Positions 44,824 to 54,200 of a stretch of 64,000 nucleotides of DNA are shown one piece after another (within the stretch, counting starts at the first letter, position 1; each line of letters starts with the position of its first letter). A program made the translations under genes and the position numbers. The notes under the pieces are model-generated. The model made no database searches. It was not told the DNA's origin and saw nothing but the letters and a program-made list of their open reading frames with translations. This DNA comes from Ramlibacter terrae (GTDB taxonomy: Bacteria > Pseudomonadota > Gammaproteobacteria > Burkholderiales > Burkholderiaceae_C), in the NCBI GenBank assembly GCA_013127575.1, contig CP053418.1, positions 2,542,001-2,606,000 of the forward strand, read 5' to 3'.

Positions 44824-47800
44824 ATGGCAAGTTATTCGTTCACCGACCTCGCGGGCAGCAGCCTGGCGGACTTCGATCCGCTGGTGGACCGCGGCCATGG
44901 ACACCGGCCTCGGCGCTGCCAGCGTCTTCTGGTGGCGGAGGAGGGCGGCGACACGCTCGTCGTTCTCGGCGATGCGTCGGTCCGCTTGGTGGGCATCGCG
45001 CCCGCGGCGTTCGATGGAACGCAATTCGAGTTCGCCGACGGATCCGTCTTCCGCGTTGGCACGGCCGCTTTCGAGACGTTTTCGGGAACCGCGTTCGGCG
45101 ACCAGTTCGACTTGCGCGCCGGCGGCGATGACCGCGTCCGGCGGGCGACGGCGACGACGTCATCCGCATCGCGGGCGCGCTCACTGCCTCCGATTCGATC
45201 GACGGCGGGGAAGGGAGCGCGGACCGGATCCACTTGTCAGGCGGTCAGTTCCTCGCTCTGGGTTTCGGCCCCGCGACCGTCACCGGCGTGGAGCATTTCG
45301 TCATCGAAGGCGGCAATGTCCGCCTGTACCTGTCCAACGAAATCTTCACCAGTACGCCGTATCCGGTGTTCTTCGACGCGAGCGCACAGGATGCGACGGG
45401 CTCGTTCAGTGCACGCCGGCGACGTCGTGCATGGCTTCCGCGCGCAAGGGGGCGACGGCGCCGATCTCCTCTCGGGCGGTGGCGGCAACGACAGCCTGGA
45501 TGGCGGCGACGGCGACGACGTGCTGTATGCATCCGACGGCTGGGTGGATGCGGAGTATCCGGATTCGCACGACACCGTGCTCGGAGGCGCCGGCAACGAC
45601 GTTCTCCACGCCGTGGGAAGCATCGGCTTGCTCACGGGCGGCGCGGGCGCGGACCGCTTCACCGTGGGCTACGTCGATGCCGATGGCGAGGCGTCCCTCG
45701 ACATCGTGCAGAGCGGCGGCTTCAGCACTGTCGCGGCTCCGTCGACGATCACCGACTTCGACGCCGAGGAGGGCGACCGCATCCGCAGCGGCGTGGGCGA
45801 CGGCATGTCCGGTATCACGCCGCTGGCTGGCGGGGCCTGGCAGCGGAAGGGTTTACCGCCACCGTGGGGCAGAGCGTCTCGCTCGCAGGAGAGCGGCTGG
45901 ACGCCCGCTTCGCCGAGTTCTGGATGCTGCGGCAGGGCGAGAGCACGGTGCTGTACGCCGACACCGACCGCGACGGCCTGGTGGACGGAACCGACCTGAT
46001 GTTGCTGTTCGAAGGCGCGCCCGAGCTGGATGCCGAGAGCTTCACGGCGGGAACGTTCACGGCCAAGGCCGGCACGGACGGGAGCGACACCGACACCATG
46101 GTGCCACTCTCGGTGGACGCCGACCTCGCCTTCGGCCGCGCCGGCAATGACACCCTTGACGGCATGGCCGGCGCAGACACTCTCAATGGCGACGCGGGCG
46201 ACGACGAGGTGCGCGGAGGCGAGGGCAACGACCACCTCCCGGGCGGCCTGGGCGCGGACGTGCTGCACGGAGATGCGGGAGACGACCACCTCGATGGCGG
46301 TGGCGGAAACGGCTCGGACACCCTGTACGGCGGCGCGGGCGACGACGTACTGCACGCCGAGGGCTTCAGGGACGTCGCCAGCGACGCGCGCGACCCCGAA
46401 TCGGCGGGAACCTTGAATGTCCTCGACGGCGGCGACGGCAACGACTATCTCGGCGGGGACGCCGGCGACGACGCGCTGCTGGGCGGCGAGGGCAACGACG
46501 AGCTGGAAGGCGGCGCCGGCAACGACACGCTCGATGGACAGGCAGGCGTCGATACGATGCGCGGCGGCGCCGGCAACGATGACTACCACGTCGACATGGC
46601 CGGCGACAGCGTCTTCGAAGGAGACGCCGGCGGTGTCGACCGTGTCCACAGTCGCCTCGCCGACTACCAGCTCGGGGCCAACACGGAGAACGGCACGATC
46701 GCGCGTGCCGAATCGTCCCGCACGGCCGGCAACGCGCGCGACAACCAGCTCACAGGAGGCGCCGGCAACGACACGCTGGTGGGCGACCGGGCAACGACTC
46801 CCTCGACGGCGGCATCAATGGCAACCGGCTCGAAGGCGGCAGCGGCGACGACACCTACGTCGTGCGCACGTCCGGCGACGTCGTCGTCGAGCTCGCCAAC
46901 GGCGGCCACGACCAGTGCAGTCATTCATGTCGAAGTACCGCCTCGGCGCCGACCTCGAGTCCGGGCTCCTGCGCACCGAGGGCAAGCTCTGGGGCAACGC
47001 GGCGAACAACAGCCTGACCGGCAGCAGCGGGAACGACACGCTCAACGGCGAGGGCGGCAACGACAACATGTTCGGCGGCCTCGGCGACGACACCTATTAC
47101 GCGAACGCGACCTACGACACGGTGTTCGAGTCCAGCGCGCGCGGGGGCGGGGTGGACACCGTCGTTTCGAGCGCCCGTTCGTACACGCTGCGGAACTACG
47201 TGGAACACCTCACCCTCGCCGGCGCTGCCTACGAGGGAATGGGCAACGGGTTGGACAACGTGCTGCGCGGCACGAGTGGCGCCAACAGCCGGCCGGTTAC
47301 GGCGGCGCCGACACGATGATCGGCGGCGCGGGCGACGACTGGTACAGGTCGACACGCTCGACGACGTCCTGGTCGAGAAGTCCGGTGGCGGTTTCGACTC
47401 CGTGTACACGCGCGTCAGCTACACCGCAGCCAAGTACATCGAGGGCGTGGCGCTGTACGGCCGCGCGCGCACGGCCACGGGCAACTCGGCGGACAACCGA
47501 TTGGAGGGCAACCATTACTCCAACACGCTGGACGGGCTGGCCGGGGCCGACACGATGCAGGGCAATGGCGGCAACGACGTTTACCACGTCGACGACAAGG
47601 GCGACCGCGTGATCGAGCTGTACGCGGACTACGGCACCGACACCGTCTTCTCCAGCGTGAGCTTCACGCTCTCGAAGTTCGTCGAGAAGCTGACGCTGAC
47701 CGGCTCGGCCTCGACGTCCGGCAAGGGCAACGCATCCGACAACGTGCTGCGCGGCAACGCCGGCGCCAACAAGCTCGACGGGGCAGCGGGCGCCGACACG

Positions 47801-48460
47801 CTGGTCGGCGGCGACGGCAACGACACCTACCACGTCGACAACGCAGGCGACCTCGTCCTCGAGTCGGGTTCCGCGCTCGGCGGGGTCGATACGGTGCTCT
47901 CGTCGGTCAGCCTGGCGCTCGGGCGCGACGTGGAAAACCTCACCCTGACCGCGCTGACGGCGCTCGATGCGACCGGCAACTCCTCCGGCAACGTGCTCAC
48001 CGGCAACAGCCGGAGCAACGTGCTCGCGGGGGCGGCGGCGCCGACACGGCCGGCAAGGACGGCAACGACACGCTGCAGGGCGGCGCCGACGCCGACCGCC
48101 GGCCGGCGGCCGGGCAAGGACGAACTCTCCGGCGGCAGCGGCGCCGACCGCTTCACCTACACGGCCGCCTCCGAAAGCACGCGAGCGGCGTTCGACGTCA
48201 TCACCGACTTCACGCGCGGCGCGGACCGCATCGACCTGTCGCGCCTGGACGCGAACACGTCCACGCCGGGCGTCGACAACTGGCGCTTCATCGGCAGCGC
48301 CGGGTTCGGCACCGATGCCACCGGCCAGCTTCGCTATGCGTACGACAGCGGCACCGGAGCCCTTATGCTCTACGGCAGCACGGACGCCGACCGCACCGCG
48401 GAATTCGCGGTGGCGGTCAGCGGGCATACCTCGCTGGCGGCGTCCGACTTCCTCTTCTGA
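44824..48460 (+). CDS. Second RTX calcium-binding protein, type I secreted (paralogue)
   Basis: About 1,215 residues, a shortened version of the upstream giant. The N-terminal domain matches it (MASYSFTDLAGSSLADFDPL, VGIAPAAFDGTQFEFADGS). It has a few RTX nonapeptides, one EF-hand module (GADRFTVGYVDADGEA; calcium loop DTDRDGLVDGTD at 45960-45995; SFTAGTFTAKAGT), six 82-residue repeats and the same ending ([20 protein letters not shown], then ASDFLF). Start ATG 44824 has GGAG seven bases upstream. It lies 151 bp after the first RTX stop; that gap shows no gene. More than ten breaks occur (for example 44932, 45141, 45836, 46789, 47288, 47345), mostly CCWGG. Confidence 0.88.
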
Positions 48461-48474
48461 ACGGAGCCGAAGCC

Positions 48475-49704
48475 CTGCGCTACCTCTTCATCCACCAGAA
48501 CTTCCCCGGCCAGTTCCGCCACGCCGTGCGGGCGCTGGCCGATGACCCGGCCAACGAGATCGTCTGCGTCGGCGAGACGCGCAACCTCAAGGGGCGGCCG
48601 CAGCTGCATCCGCGCCTGCGCGTGCTCGGCTACCAGATGCCGGCCGAGGCGCGCAGCCGGGCGCATCCCTACCTGCGCGACTACGAGGCCCACGTGCGCC
48701 GCGGGCAGCAGGTCGTGCGGTTGCTGCTGCAACTGCGGGACGCGAACGGCTTCCAGCCCGACGTCGTCGTGGCGCATCCGGGCTGGGGCGAGGCGCTGTT
48801 CCTGCGCGACGTGTTCCCGCACGCGCGGCACATCCAGTACTTCGAGTTCTACTACCACGGCGAAGGCGCCGACGTCGGCTTCGACCCGGAGTTCCCGGCC
48901 ACGCTCGACGACCAGCTGCGCGTGCGCACCAAGAACAGCACGCAGCTGCAAAGCGTGGTGCAGGCCGATGCGGGGCTTTCGCCGACCGCCTGGCAGAAGA
49001 GCCGGTACCCGATCGAGCTGCAGCGCAAGATCACCGTGGTGCACGACGGCATCGACACCGCGGTCGTGTGCCCGGACCCGCAGGCCTGGGTCGAGATCAA
49101 CGGCCAGCGGCTGGAGGCGGGGCAGGAGATCGTGACCTACGTCGCGCGCAACCTCGAGCCCTACCGCGGCTTCCACATCTTCATGCGCATGCTGCCGAAG
49201 CTGCAGGCGCTGCGCCCCAACGCGCGCGTGGTGATCGTCGGGGGCGACGACGTGAGCTACGGCCGCCGGCTGCCGGAAGGCCAGAACTACCGGCAGGTGT
49301 ACCGCAAGGAAGTGGAAGGCCAGGTCGACTGGAGCAAGGTGTTCTTCGTCGGCAAGCTGCCCTATGGCGAGTACCTCAAGGTTCTGCAGATCTCCGCGGC
49401 GCACGTTTACCTGACGTACCCGTTCGTGCTGTCGTGGTCGGCGCTGGAAGCGATGTCGGCGGGCTGCCTCATCGTCGGCTCCCGCACGCCGCCGGTGGAG
49501 GAGGTCGTCGAGGACGGCGTTTCCGGCGTGCTGGTCGACTTCTTCGACGCCGATGCGCTGGCCGCCCGCGTCGCGCAGGTGCTGGCCGATCCCGCGGCGT
49601 ACTGCCCGCTGCGCGCCCGCGCGCGGCAGGTCGTGCAGGAGCGCTACGACCTGCAGGCGATCTGCCTGCCCCGCACGCTGGAGATCATTCGCCCCCGGGC
49701 GTGA
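48475..49704 (+). CDS. Glycosyltransferase (GT-B) linked to the RTX locus
   Basis: A GT-B glycosyltransferase of about 410 residues. The N-terminus RYLFIHQNFPGQFRHAVRAL is strongly family-like, then VVAHPGWGEALFLRDVFPHA, FEFYYHGEGADVGFDPEF and VVHDGIDTAVVCPDP. The donor domain has VTYVARNLEPYRGFHIFMRM, ARVVIVGGDDVSYGRRLP and FVLSWSALEAMSAGCLIVGS. No ATG, GTG or TTG lies between the RTX stop and RYLF. The codon before RYLF is CTG (48475), eight bases after GGAG, so the start is either a rare CTG or a miscalled ATG. The gene begins 14 bp after the RTX stop, so the two are probably one operon. Its 3' end overlaps the convergent esterase by 20 bp. Confidence 0.87.
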   Translation: MRYLFIHQNFPGQFRHAVRALADDPANEIVCVGETRNLKGRPQLHPRLRVLGYQMPAEARSRAHPYLRDYEAHVRRGQQVVRLLLQLRDANGFQPDVVVAHPGWGEALFLRDVFPHARHIQYFEFYYHGEGADVGFDPEFPATLDDQLRVRTKNSTQLQSVVQADAGLSPTAWQKSRYPIELQRKITVVHDGIDTAVVCPDPQAWVEINGQRLEAGQEIVTYVARNLEPYRGFHIFMRMLPKLQALRPNARVVIVGGDDVSYGRRLPEGQNYRQVYRKEVEGQVDWSKVFFVGKLPYGEYLKVLQISAAHVYLTYPFVLSWSALEAMSAGCLIVGSRTPPVEEVVEDGVSGVLVDFFDADALAARVAQVLADPAAYCPLRARARQVVQERYDLQAICLPRTLEIIRPRA

Positions 49705-50740
49705 CGGCCAGGAAGAAGCGCAGCATCTCGCGGGTGGCGTCGGGCCCTTTCGGGTCGGTGTACGAGCCCGCGGCGCTGCCGCCCGACCAGGCGTGCGGGC
49801 TGCCGTGGACCACCCAGTGCTCGGCCACCACGCGCCCATCCGGCGCGCGGTGCACGCTGCGGGTATAGCCGCGGCCGCGCCCGGGCCGCTCCTGCTGCGT
49901 CTCGGCGGCCGTGCCGGCCGGCAGGCTGCCCTCCAGCACATGCCCGCCGTTGCTCGGGTGCACGGTGCGGTCCGCGTCGCCGTGGAACACGATGATCGGG
50001 CGGTCGGGCGCCTCGGCCGCGCCGGCGCTGCCGCTGCGCATGGCCGCCAGCGCCGACGACAGGTCGTCGGCGGAACCGGCCGCCAGCCCCGAATGCACGC
50101 CCGCCGCGGCGTAGAGCTCCGGGTAGGCGCCGGCGAGGATGGCGGCCATCGCGCCGCCCGCCGAGAGACCGGCGACGTAGACGCGCGCGGGATCCACCGG
50201 GTGCTTCTGCAGGATGTCGCGCGTCATGCCGGCGAGCAGCGCCGGTTCGCCGCGTCCGCGCTGCTGGTGGCTGTGCTTGAACCAGTTCCAGCAGCCTTGC
50301 GGATTGGCCTGCTTCGACTGGGCGGGATACAGCACGAAGCAGCCGTGCTCGCGCGCGGCGTCGTCCATGCGCGTGCCCGCGGCGAAGTCGTCCGGGTCCT
50401 GCTTGCAGCCGTGCAGCATCACCACCAGCGGCAGCGGACGCTCGCCGGCTTGCGGCGGGATGTAGAGGCGCCAGTCGCGGGCCTGCGTGCCGCTGCCGAA
50501 GCGGCCGGTGACCACGCTGCCTTCGCCGCGGGGCGGCGCTTGCGGGGCGGTCGTGCTGCCGGTGCCGGGCTCGCGCGCCTCCACGTCGATCACGATGTCC
50601 GCCGGAGAGGAGGGCGCCTCCGCACGGCCGCCGGGCACGGCGCGCAACGCCGGATGGATGGCGTGCGTGGCGGCCTGCAGGCGCCCCGAGCGGGTGAGGC
50701 GGGTGGCGTCCTGCAGCAGGCGGTGGAAGGAGAACTGCAT
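49685..50740 (-). CDS. PHB depolymerase family esterase
   Basis: Alpha/beta hydrolase of the poly(3-hydroxybutyrate) depolymerase/feruloyl esterase class (LpqC-like), 351 residues, intact. It starts MQFSFHRLLQDATRLTRSGR with no signal peptide, so it probably acts inside the cell. The oxyanion region is LPLVVMLHGCKQDPDDFAAG, the nucleophile elbow is VYVAGLSAGGAMAAILAG (GLSAG), the Asp region is IIVFHGDADRTVHPSNG and the His is in WVVHGSPHAWSGG. In Burkholderiales this esterase often pairs with the CopG-type gene upstream, as here. Granule mobilisation is a likely role; short polyester or phenolic esters are alternatives. Confidence 0.9.
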   Translation of the reverse strand: MQFSFHRLLQDATRLTRSGRLQAATHAIHPALRAVPGGRAEAPSSPADIVIDVEAREPGTGSTTAPQAPPRGEGSVVTGRFGSGTQARDWRLYIPPQAGERPLPLVVMLHGCKQDPDDFAAGTRMDDAAREHGCFVLYPAQSKQANPQGCWNWFKHSHQQRGRGEPALLAGMTRDILQKHPVDPARVYVAGLSAGGAMAAILAGAYPELYAAAGVHSGLAAGSADDLSSALAAMRSGSAGAAEAPDRPIIVFHGDADRTVHPSNGGHVLEGSLPAGTAAETQQERPGRGRGYTRSVHRAPDGRVVAEHWVVHGSPHAWSGGSAAGSYTDPKGPDATREMLRFFLAVTPGGE

Positions 50741-50769
50741 GGGGTCGGCTTTCGAGAAGGGAAGAACGT

Positions 50770-51193
50770 TCAGCGGATGCGCTTGGCCAGCGCCGCCTTG
50801 ACGGCCGGGCTGGCGTGCAGCGCACCCAGCACGGTGAGAGATTCGATGGTGGCGAGCGCCAGGTCCGGCGTGACGGCCGGGTCGATGGTGGCCAGGCCGA
50901 GCACGCGGATGTGCAGCTTCTGGCCCGCCGCCCGGCGGCCTGCAGGTCGGCCTTGGTGAAGTGCTGGATTCCCAGCACAAGCGTTTTCCGTGCCACCGCC
51001 TGCCGCACGGCCTCGCCATGGGTGGCCAGCTGGTTGCGGATGGCGGTGCGGATCAGGTCGGTGCGGTTCGCATAGAAGCCTTCCTGCACCAGCAGGTCGA
51101 TCTGCCCCGGTCGACGCAGCCAAGGTTGATGGTGATCTTCTCGTCGACCGGCTTCGGCGTGGCGGTGAGTGATTTGCTGCTGGCTCTGGGCAT
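50770..51193 (-). CDS. CopG/ribbon-helix-helix family transcriptional regulator
   Basis: About 142 residues. Start MPRASSKSLTATPKPVDEKI at ATG 51193. The ribbon-helix-helix-like core reads ITINLGCVDLGQIDLLVQEG then FYANRTDLIRTAIRNQLATH. The C-terminal part has LVLGIQHFTKADLQAA and KLHIRVLGLATIDPAVTPDL. Breaks at about 51111 (VDLGQIDL if CCTGG restored) and 50938 (CCWGG) leave a normal-length protein. It lies 29 bp upstream of the esterase gene, same strand, and divergent to recC with a 70-bp shared control region. Autoregulation and control of PHA-linked genes are inference. Confidence 0.87.
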
Positions 51194-51263
51194 GGGCCAT
51201 CTTAGCACCATCCAAGTGGATGGTATGGAGCGCCATCGGCGGTGCCCAATAATCGGGGCCTGG

Positions 51264-54200
51264 CATGACAGCAGTCCACGCGCTCCTTCCCCCGGTTTCA
51301 TGGTCGTCCACGGCAACCACCCGGAGTCGCTGCGCGACCTGATGGTGGCGTGGATGGCGCGCCATCCGCTGGCGCCCCTCGAGGACGAGGTGGTGCTGGT
51401 GCAAAGCAACGGCGTGGCGCAGTGGCTCAAGCTGTCGCTCGCCGCCGACCCGGCGCAGGGCGGCGCCGGCATCGCCGCCGCCTTGCAGACACAGCTGCCG
51501 TCGCGTGCCTTGTGGAACGTCTACCGCACCGTCTGGGCAAGCATGCGGTGCCGCGCGCGTCCGCCTTCGACAAGGCGCAGCTCACGGCGGCTGGTGCGGT
51601 TGCTGCCCGCGCACCTCGACGAGCCCGCGTTCGCGCCGCTGCGCCGCTTCCTCGAACGCGATCCCGATTGCCGCAAGCGCCACCAGCTCGCGCTGCGCGT
51701 GGCCGACCTGTTCGACCAGTACCAGGTCTACCGCGCCGACTGGCTGGCCGACTGGGCGGCCGGGCGCGACGTGCTGCGCACGAGCCGGCGCGGCGAAGCG
51801 CCGGTGCCGCCGGAGCTGCGCTGGCAGCCGCGCCTGTGGCGCATCCTCCTGGACGACGTGGGGCCGGCCGGGGCGGCGGGCAGCCGCGCCGAGGTGCACC
51901 GCAGCTTCCACGGCAGCTGCGCAGTCGGCCGACGACGCGGAGCGCCCGCCCGGCCTGCCGCGGCGCCTGACGGTGTTCGGCATCTCATCGCTGCCGCAAC
52001 AGGCGCTGGAAGTGCTGGCCGGCGTCGCCCGCTGGTCGCAGGTGCTGCTATGCGTGCACAACCCGTGCGAGCACGACTGGTCGCACATCGTGGCCGACCG
52101 GGACCTGCTGCGCGCGGACCGCCTGCGCCAGCGCCGCCGCCCGGGGCTGCGCGGCGAGCCCGCCGCCGAGAACCTGCACCTGCACGCGCAGCCGCTGCTG
52201 GCCGCCGGGGCAAGCAGGGGCGCGACTTCATCCGGCTGCTGGACGCGTACGACCAGCGCGAGGCCTACGAGGAGCGTTTCACCGCCGCGGGCCAGCGCAT
52301 CGACGTGTTCGAGCGCAATGCGGGCGACACGCTGCTGCGGCAACTGCAGGACGACATCCGCGACCTGCGGCCGCTGGCCGAGACGCGCACGCAGTGGCCG
52401 GCCGTCGATCCGGGCCGGGACGGCTCCCCGGCCTTCCACGTCGCCCACGGCCCGCAGCGCGAGGTGGAGGTGCTGCACGACCAGCTGCTCGCCGCCTTCA
52501 CGCGCGACCCCTCCCTGCGCCCGCGCGACGTCATCGTGATGGTGCCGGACATCGCCACCTACGCCGCGCACGTGCAGGCGGTGTTCGGGCTGGTGGGGCC
52601 GGGCGATCCGCGCCACATCCCCTTCAACGTGGCCGACCCGGGGCCAGCGGCAGCACGACCCGCTGCTCGGCGCGCTGGAGAAGCTGCTGCACCTGCCGCA
52701 GTCGCGGCTGGCCGTCAGCGACGTGCTCGACCTGCTCCGGTGCCGGCGGTTCGCGCGCGCTTCGGCATCGCCGAGGACGACCTGCCGCTGCTGCACCGGT
52801 GGATCGCCGCGGCGCGCATCCGCTGGGGCCTGCACGCGGACCATCGCGAGCGCCTGGCGCTGCCGGCCGGCATGGAGCAGAACAGCTGGCACTTCGGCCT
52901 GCGCCGCATGTGGCTCGGGTACGCGGTCGGCGCCGGCGAAGCGTGGGAAGGCATCGAACCGATGGACGAGATCGGCGGGCTCGACGCCGCGCTGCTCGGC
53001 CCGCTGGTGCGGCTGCTCGATGCGTTGGAGGCGCATTGGCGCGTGCTCGACGAAGCCGCGGCGCCCGCCGCATGGGGCGAGCGCCTGCGCGCGCTGCTGG
53101 CCGGCTTCTTCGCGGCCGACGACGGCGGCGACGACGGCTTCACGCTGCTGCGCCTCGCCTCGGCGCTGCAGGAATGGGAAGACGCCTGCGCCGACGCAGG
53201 CCTCGAAGACGCGCTGCCGCTCTCCGTGGTGCGGGAACACTGGCTCACGCGCATGGAGGAAACCGGGCTGAACCAGCCGTTCTTCGCGGGCGGCGTGACC
53301 TTCGCGTCGCTGATGCCGATGCGCGCCATCCCGTTCCGCTGGGTGGCGCTGCTGGGCATGAACGACGGCGACTATCCGCGCAGCCGCGTGCCGATGGACT
53401 TCGACCTGATGGGGCAGGACTACCGGCCGGGCGACCGGTCGCGGCGCGAGGACGACCGCTACCTGTTCCTCGAGGCGCTGCTGTCGGCGCGCGACCACCT
53501 GCACGTCAGCTGGGTCGGGCGCAGCATCCACGACAACGAGGAGCGGCCGCCGTCGGTGCTGGTGGCGCAGTTGCGGGACCACCTTGCCGCCGGCTGGCAC
53601 GTGCGGGGCGGCGACGGTGCGGACCTGCTGCGCGCGCTGACGGTGCAGCACCGGTTGCAGCCGTTCCATCCCGCTTACTTCGATGGCCGCACGCCCGACT
53701 TGTTCAGCTATGCGAGCGAGTGGCGCGCGAGCCTGGCGCCGGTGCGCTCCGACGGCTCCGAGCCCTCGGAGCCGCTGCCGGCGGTGCAGCGCGAAGGCGT
53801 CTTGACCTTGCGCGTGCTCGCGGACTTCCTCAAGAACCCGGTGCGGAGTTTCTTCCGGGAGCGCCTGCGGATCCGCTTCGGCGACGACGATCCGGTGGGC
53901 GAGGACCGGGAGCCGTTCGCCGTCGACAGCCTGGAGAACTGGCAACTGCAGCATGAACTGATCGAAGCGCAGAAGGCGGCCGTCGAGGCGGGGCGCTCGC
54001 GCGAGGAAGCGCTGGAGGCCACGCTGCAGCGGATCGCCGCGCGCGGCGACCTGCCGCTCGGCCACTTCGTGCAGCGCGAGCAGCAGAAGCTGGCCCAGCC
54101 GATGGCCGACCTGTTCGCGGAATACGCCAAGGCCTTGGCCGACTGGCCGCAGCCGCTGCCCGACCGGCCGCTGGAGATCGCGACCGGCCCCCGGGTGCTG

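Noticed and set aside
35769-48460. Long open frames on the minus strand through the RTX genes (for example 39572-40858 and 42205-43833)
   Set aside because: They mirror the GGxGxD repeats on the plus strand, have no ribosome-binding sites, and their composition (Val/Ala/Arg or Ser/Pro-rich) is what the complement of such repeats gives.
35769-48460. CRISPR-like repeat array from the dense short repeats
   Set aside because: The repeats are in-frame protein-coding units with degenerate DNA sequence and no constant spacer length.
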